Program-made: the position numbers and the translations under genes
Assembly: GCA_905233595.1 (NCBI GenBank)
Contig: CAJOFI010000067.1
Span: 1 to 8,320 of the forward strand
Direction of reading: 5' to 3'
Source: an uncultured Oscillospiraceae bacterium
GTDB lineage: Bacteria > Bacillota > Clostridia > Oscillospirales > Oscillospiraceae
Length of the DNA stretch: 8,320 nucleotides
Notes under the pieces: generated by a model
Database searches by the model: none
Told to the model about the DNA's origin: nothing
The model's input: only the letters and a program-made list of their open reading frames with translations
Shown: piece by piece, positions 4,967 to 8,320 of the stretch
Numbering within the stretch: position 1 is the first letter of the stretch
Layout: each line of letters opens with the position of its first letter

Positions 4967-7229
4967 GGCTGCTGACCCCCTTCAGAATATGTTCCGCGCT
5001 GCGTTTTTTCGGGTTGAAGCGGATGCGCAGTCTGCCCACCAGGAAGCTGAAGAGCCCCTCCAGTACGAAGTAGATCATCGTGATGGCAATCAGCGGGAAA
5101 AAGGCTTCATAGGTGCGGCTGCGCACGATATCGCCCATCTTGGTCAGATCCTGCACGGCGATATAGCCGACAATGGCCGTGGCCTTGATGAGCCCCACGA
5201 TCTCGCCCTGGTAAGCGGGGAGAATGTGGGGGATGGCCTGGGGAAGAATGATGCGGAAGAAGGTATGGCGGCTGCTGTGGCCCAGCGCGTAGGCCGCCTC
5301 GTACTGCCCGCGGTCGATCGTGCCGACGCCCATCTGCAAAAGCCCGAATACCGCGGAGCCGAAGGTGAGGCTGAAGCCGATCACCGCCACCGCAATGCCG
5401 CTGATGGCGACAGAGCCGAAGATGATGTAGTAGAGGATCATCAGCAGCACCACCATGGGCGTTCCCTGCACGAGCCATATCGAGAAGCGGGTAAAGCCGT
5501 TGGCGAGGGGGTGGCCGTTTCGGCAGAGCATAAAGACCAGAAAGCCGAGTAGCGTACCGAAAAGGATGGCGAGCAGCGTAATGAGCAGCGTGTTCCCAAT
5601 ACCGCGCAGGAAGAGCTGCCAGCGGCTCTCACGCAGGAAGGTCTTTTCAAAGCTGGAAGCGATGCCGCTCCAGAAGCCCCCCTCCTGCGCGGCCGTGTCG
5701 TCCTTCAGAATGGCGACCACCGTGCCGCCCGTGTAATACGGGGCGGAGAAGCTCACGCTCTCCTTGCGTTCCTCTGTGATGGAGATGCCGCCGCCTGCAA
5801 AATCCGCCTTGCCGGACTGCACCGCGGGCAGGATACCGTCAAAGCTCATATCCGTGATCTCCAGTCCGTAGCCATAGGCTTCGCAGAAGCGGATGGCAAG
5901 CTCAATGTCGAAGCCCACGATGCTGTTATTCAGAATAAAGGAGAAGGGCTTATACAGCGCCTCGGTGGCAAAGCGCAGGGTGCCGTTTGTGGCCGGAAGC
6001 TGCGTATAATCCGGCAGCACCTTGTCCGCGTCGTCGAGGCTGAACCAGCGCTGCTCGATCTCGTCCATCGTTCCGTCGGCGAGGCAGGCTTGCAAAAATG
6101 CGTCGAACTGATCCCGCAGGGCCATACCCGCCTCGTCCTTGCGGAAGACGAAGCCGAATTCAAACGGTTCGAGGTACTCGGGGAAGAAGGTGATCTTGTT
6201 GTTCTCCTGCATCGTGAACTTGACCACCGGCTCGTCGACCGCGTAGCCGTCGATCTTATGCGCCTCGAGCGCGTTCACGAGATCGGCCTTGCTGTTGACA
6301 TAGACGATCTCGGCGTCGGGGATGGCGCTGAGCACGATCGCGTCAAAGCTCGTGCCCGTCTGGACGCCGATGCGCTTGCCGCTGAACCGGGAGAGCGCGC
6401 CAAGGGGGGCGGCCTCTTCCGTGCCCGTTTCGACCGGGGAAGCCTCCGTGTTCAGCACGGCCAGCACGACGCCGCCGCTCGCGGTAGGATCGGAGAAGAG
6501 CACCTGCTCCCGGCGCTCCGCCGTCGCGTTCATATCGGTGGAGAAATCGTATTTCCCGGACTGGACAGCGGGGATGCACGCGGAGAAGTCCACGCTGTCA
6601 AGCTCGAGCGCGTAGCCGGCCTCCCGGCAGAAACGGACGATAAGGTCAATGTCGTAGCCGACGTTTTTCCCGTCCTTGATGTAGGAGAAGGGCATGTCCT
6701 CGGCTGTCGTCACGACGCGGATCGTCCCGTTTTCACCGCTGAGATCGGACATATCGACGAGCTTGCGCGCTTCATCCACACCAAACCAGATCTCGTCGAT
6801 CTCCTGCAGGGTGCCGTCCGCCCGGCATTTGGCCAGGAAGGCGTTCAGCGCCTCGCAGAGGGCCGCGCTCTCCGGATCGTCCTTGCGGAAGGCAAAGCAG
6901 TAATCCTCATTCGTGATGCGCTCATGGATGTAGTCGATCTGCGGCTGCTCGGCGTGGACAGCCTTGATACCGGCCTCGTCCCCGATGTAGGCGTCGATTT
7001 TCCCGGCGAGCAGGGCGGCGATGCAGTCGGGATAGCTGTTGAGGATCAGAACTTCGCTGTCCGGAAAACAGTCGCTGGCAATGCCCTCCATCAGCGGGCC
7101 GACCAGCACGCCGAGCCGTTTCCCGTTGTACGCCTGCCAGGCGGGGGCGTCGGAATCGGCCCTTGCGCCTGCGCCGATCGGAAGCAGGAGCAGCAGGGTC
7201 ATGAGAAATGCAAACAGTCGTTTTTTCAT
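4959..7229 (-). CDS. Amino-acid ABC transporter fusion: two lobe-swapped binding units plus permease
   Basis: A 756-residue membrane protein combining substrate capture and transport for a polar amino acid or similar solute. I chose the ATG at 7229 because it has AAGGAG 7 bases upstream and begins a signal sequence (MKKRLFAFLMTLLLLLPIGA); the open frame further upstream lacks both. The order is: lobe 2-like segment 34-151, lobe 1-like segment 168-260, lobe 2 again 282-400, lobe 1 again 416-508, then the permease 535-740. Each pair repeats with a spacing of exactly 248 residues, and each is inside-out relative to ordinary SBP_bac_3 proteins, which run lobe 1, lobe 2, tail. The permease has about five helices and the ATPase-docking EAA loop (EAAYALG...ILPQAIPHILP, 644-671). 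Binding residues seen in the second pair are T293, D332, Y426, S483 and R488. The first pair has P45, D84, D178, A235 and R240, so three of the five are changed. The ATPase gene follows with an 8-base overlap. Confidence 0.92.
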   Translation of the reverse strand: MKKRLFAFLMTLLLLLPIGAGARADSDAPAWQAYNGKRLGVLVGPLMEGIASDCFPDSEVLILNSYPDCIAALLAGKIDAYIGDEAGIKAVHAEQPQIDYIHERITNEDYCFAFRKDDPESAALCEALNAFLAKCRADGTLQEIDEIWFGVDEARKLVDMSDLSGENGTIRVVTTAEDMPFSYIKDGKNVGYDIDLIVRFCREAGYALELDSVDFSACIPAVQSGKYDFSTDMNATAERREQVLFSDPTASGGVVLAVLNTEASPVETGTEEAAPLGALSRFSGKRIGVQTGTSFDAIVLSAIPDAEIVYVNSKADLVNALEAHKIDGYAVDEPVVKFTMQENNKITFFPEYLEPFEFGFVFRKDEAGMALRDQFDAFLQACLADGTMDEIEQRWFSLDDADKVLPDYTQLPATNGTLRFATEALYKPFSFILNNSIVGFDIELAIRFCEAYGYGLEITDMSFDGILPAVQSGKADFAGGGISITEERKESVSFSAPYYTGGTVVAILKDDTAAQEGGFWSGIASSFEKTFLRESRWQLFLRGIGNTLLITLLAILFGTLLGFLVFMLCRNGHPLANGFTRFSIWLVQGTPMVVLLMILYYIIFGSVAISGIAVAVIGFSLTFGSAVFGLLQMGVGTIDRGQYEAAYALGHSSRHTFFRIILPQAIPHILPAYQGEIVGLIKATAIVGYIAVQDLTKMGDIVRSRTYEAFFPLIAITMIYFVLEGLFSFLVGRLRIRFNPKKRSAEHILKGVSSHD
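4976..4982 (-). promoter_or_regulatory. Ribosome binding site of the ABC ATPase, inside the permease gene
   Basis: On the minus strand AAGGGGG lies 9 bases before the ATPase ATG (4966-4964) and within the last codons of the permease gene. Together with the ATGATTAA overlap this indicates translational coupling of the two subunits. Confidence 0.7.
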
Positions 7230-7236
7230 AGCGGGT

Positions 7237-7242
7237 CTCCTT
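7237..7242 (-). promoter_or_regulatory. Ribosome binding site deciding the start of the binding-protein/permease fusion
   Basis: AAGGAG on the minus strand is spaced 7 bases from the ATG at 7229-7227. It supports this start over the longer open frame that reaches 7331, whose first 34 residues would precede the signal peptide. Confidence 0.85.
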
Positions 7243-7253
7243 GTTGATCGTGT

Positions 7254-7270
7254 CAGATAGGGGATATCTG
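7254..7270. promoter_or_regulatory. Candidate operator: CAGATA-N5-TATCTG palindrome
   Basis: A perfect 6-bp inverted repeat with a 5-base centre lies just downstream of the -10 box of the ABC operon promoter, covering the expected transcription start. That position suits a repressor site. It could instead form a small hairpin at the 5' end of the mRNA. I do not recognise the motif as a known regulator's site. Confidence 0.4.
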
Positions 7271-7272
7271 GT

Positions 7273-7302
7273 ATTATACACCATAGAGACCACATATTGC
7301 AA
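7273..7302 (-). promoter_or_regulatory. Promoter of the ABC transporter operon
   Basis: On the minus strand TTGCAA (7302-7297) is followed after 18 bases by a perfect TATAAT (7278-7273). The leader to the ATG at 7229 would be about 37-40 bases. The -35 box matches the vegetative consensus TTGACA at 4 of 6 positions. Confidence 0.7.
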
Positions 7303-7331
7303 GGATGCGCAGCATGACAAAGCAGCATCAA

Positions 7332-7364
7332 CCGATCCTGTCTCCGGGAAGACCGATCCTGTCA
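7332..7364 (+). repeat. Short direct repeat in front of the terminator hairpin
   Basis: ACCGATCCTGTC occurs at 7332-7343 and again at 7353-7364. The second copy forms part of the left arm of the following hairpin; the first could pair with the same right arm (GGATCGGT, 7380-7387), so two foldings compete for one strand. Confidence 0.65.
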
Positions 7365-7395
7365 GCGCGCTTGCGCGCGGGATCGGTCTTTTGTT
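7350..7395 (+). terminator. Terminator-like hairpin shortly before the second GH3 gene (possible attenuator)
   Basis: AAGACCGATCC (7350-7360) pairs perfectly with GGATCGGTCTT (7380-7390). The loop holds a second GC-rich stem (GCGCGC/GCGCGC type). On the plus strand the stem runs into TCTTTTGTT; on the minus strand no T-run follows, so it points at the GH3 gene. It ends about 35 bases before the TTG start. It may stop stray plus-strand transcripts, or be part of a regulated leader. Confidence 0.68.
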
Positions 7396-7415
7396 ATGCT
7401 GGTGCCATCATAATG

Positions 7416-7422
7416 AAGGAGG
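7416..7422 (+). promoter_or_regulatory. Ribosome binding site supporting a TTG start
   Basis: AAGGAGG lies 7 bases before TTG 7430. No in-frame ATG near the beginning of the protein has such a signal; the first internal ATG falls after the transmembrane segment. This fixes the unusual start codon. Confidence 0.88.
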
Positions 7423-7429
7423 GGTTTCC

Positions 7430-8320
7430 TTGTCCAAGAAGAAGCTGTCCAACAAAGCCTTTGCCCGCGTCTGGAGCGCCGTTCTCGCGCTGCTGCTGAT
7501 CGTCACGCTCGTGGGCAATTACTTTGCCATGAAGTACAGCACCATCATCACCCGCTCGCTGGGTCACAGCACCAGCAAGGTGGTCGTCTCCACCGAGCCC
7601 GGCGACACCGAATATTTCAAGAGCGATTTTGCAAGCCACGAGGAGCTCGTCGCGCGGCAGAAGGCCTTCAGCCGTGAGCTCGTCGCCGAGGGCATCGTCC
7701 TGATGCGAAACGCCGACAACGCGCTCCCGCTCGCAAAGGGCGCGAAGCTCAGCCTCTTCGGCATCGGCTCGGCCAAGTTCCTCTACGGCGGCCAGGGCTC
7801 CGGCGCCATTGATACCAGCAAGTGCCAGAGCCTCAAGGACGCGCTCGAGGCGGAGGGCTTCGCCGTGAACCCCACGCTCTACGACGTCTACGCCAAGTCC
7901 GACGCCCGCGTCGGCAAGGAGGAGAAGCCCTCCGGCTATCTCAAGGACGTTGAGAGCAGCGTGAAGGAGTACAACGACGCGGCGATCCTCGTGATCTCCC
8001 GCAACGGCGCCGAGGCGCAGGACATCGACCCCGCCCTGCTCAAGCTGACGAAGGAAGAGCTCGCCCTGCTCGAGTACGCAAACGAGAACTTTGAGACCGT
8101 CGTCGTCATGCTCAACACCGCCAACGCCATCGAACTCGGCTGGGCGGATTCCGAGGAGTATCCGAACGTCAAGGCCGTGCTCTGGGTCGGCTACCCCGGG
8201 CAGGAGGGCATCTCCTCCGTCGCCAAAACGCTGACCGGCGCGTGCAACCCCTCCGGCCGCCTGGTCGATACCTACGCCTACGACTCTCTGAGCGCCCCCG
8301 CCGCGCAGGTTTTCAGCTAC
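7430..8320 (+). CDS. Domain-swapped GH3 glycosidase, membrane-anchored (5' part; continues past the window)
   Basis: The first 297 residues of a second family 3 glycosidase, related to the one at the left edge. It starts at TTG with an ideal ribosome binding site. A short basic N-terminus (SKKKLSNK) precedes a transmembrane helix at about residues 13-33, so the N-terminus is inside and the enzyme outside. From about residue 75 the GH3 C-domain appears first: FSRELVAEGIVLMRN, then LFGIGSAKFLYGGQGSG, then SRNGAEAQDID, and GACNPSGRLVDTYAYD near the window end. E195 in GAEAQD sits where swapped GH3 enzymes carry their acid/base glutamate (usual pattern SRxSGEGxD), so it is the best candidate. The fibronectin-like and TIM-barrel domains should follow outside the window. 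Residues up to SAPAAQVFSY correspond to the first residues of the left-edge gene (APAMVNYGVY), so the two fragments are complementary halves of one protein plan. The family is secure; the substrate is unknown. Confidence 0.91.
   Translation, partial: MSKKKLSNKAFARVWSAVLALLLIVTLVGNYFAMKYSTIITRSLGHSTSKVVVSTEPGDTEYFKSDFASHEELVARQKAFSRELVAEGIVLMRNADNALPLAKGAKLSLFGIGSAKFLYGGQGSGAIDTSKCQSLKDALEAEGFAVNPTLYDVYAKSDARVGKEEKPSGYLKDVESSVKEYNDAAILVISRNGAEAQDIDPALLKLTKEELALLEYANENFETVVVMLNTANAIELGWADSEEYPNVKAVLWVGYPGQEGISSVAKTLTGACNPSGRLVDTYAYDSLSAPAAQVFSY

Noticed and set aside
3896..4975. Plus-strand open frame of 359 codons
   Set aside because: Exact antisense shadow of the ABC ATPase, whose motifs are all intact on the minus strand.
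4644..5552. Plus-strand open frame of 302 codons
   Set aside because: It spans the ATPase-permease junction on the opposite strand and has no recognisable domain.
6090..7247. Plus-strand open frame of 385 codons
   Set aside because: Antisense shadow of the binding-protein part of the ABC fusion; no family resemblance.
1..8320. The two GH3 fragments as the two ends of one gene on a circular molecule
   Set aside because: The end of the right fragment (APAAQVFSY) and the beginning of the left one (APAMVNYGVY) overlap in alignment by about ten residues and differ in sequence, so they come from two paralogous genes.

Overview
The window looks like a chromosomal stretch of a GC-rich gut-type Clostridium-class bacterium (Bacillota, probably Oscillospiraceae or a relative). 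This rests on strong AAGGAGG-type ribosome binding sites, GC-rich codon use, domain-swapped (C-domain first) family 3 glycosidases, a glutamine-type amino-acid ABC transporter with fused binding domains, and short AT-rich gaps holding hairpins. The taxon is an inference. No ribosomal RNA, tRNA, CRISPR array, transposase or integrase was seen.

Layout. (1) 1-2118, plus strand: the 3' part of a membrane-anchored GH3 glycosidase, whose visible order is end of C-domain, fibronectin-like domain, TIM barrel, transmembrane anchor. A four-helix membrane protein (2134-2514) follows 15 bases later. (2) 2595-3284, plus: a secreted acidic protein built from two nearly identical 91-residue repeats. (3) 3285-3877: a gap of about 590 bases with no convincing intact gene. 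It holds an AT-rich element, a strong terminator, a truncated signal-peptide ORF, a second two-way terminator, and a 211-bp element with 14-bp terminal inverted repeats and an 8-bp target duplication. (4) 3878-7229, minus: a two-gene operon for a polar amino-acid ABC uptake system. Its first gene fuses a signal sequence, two lobe-swapped solute-binding units and the permease; its second is the ATPase with an extra C-terminal domain resembling RsbW/GHKL proteins. (5) 7230-7429: the divergent intergenic region, with the operon's promoter, a candidate operator, and a terminator hairpin just before the next gene. (6) 7430-8320, plus: the 5' part of a second GH3 glycosidase of the same swapped architecture, starting at TTG.

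How it fits together. The two GH3 genes are similar in design: the part visible at the right end stops almost exactly where the part visible at the left end begins, so together they show one whole protein plan, anchored in the membrane at both ends with the catalytic domains outside. The ABC operon lies between them on the opposite strand. Nothing in the sequence ties its substrate to the glycosidases, and they may simply be neighbours.

Most worth a second look: the lobe2-lobe1-lobe2-lobe1-permease arrangement, the RsbW-like tail on the ABC ATPase, the small inserted element that appears to have separated the ABC operon's stop codon from its terminator, and the terminator-like hairpin just ahead of the second GH3 gene.
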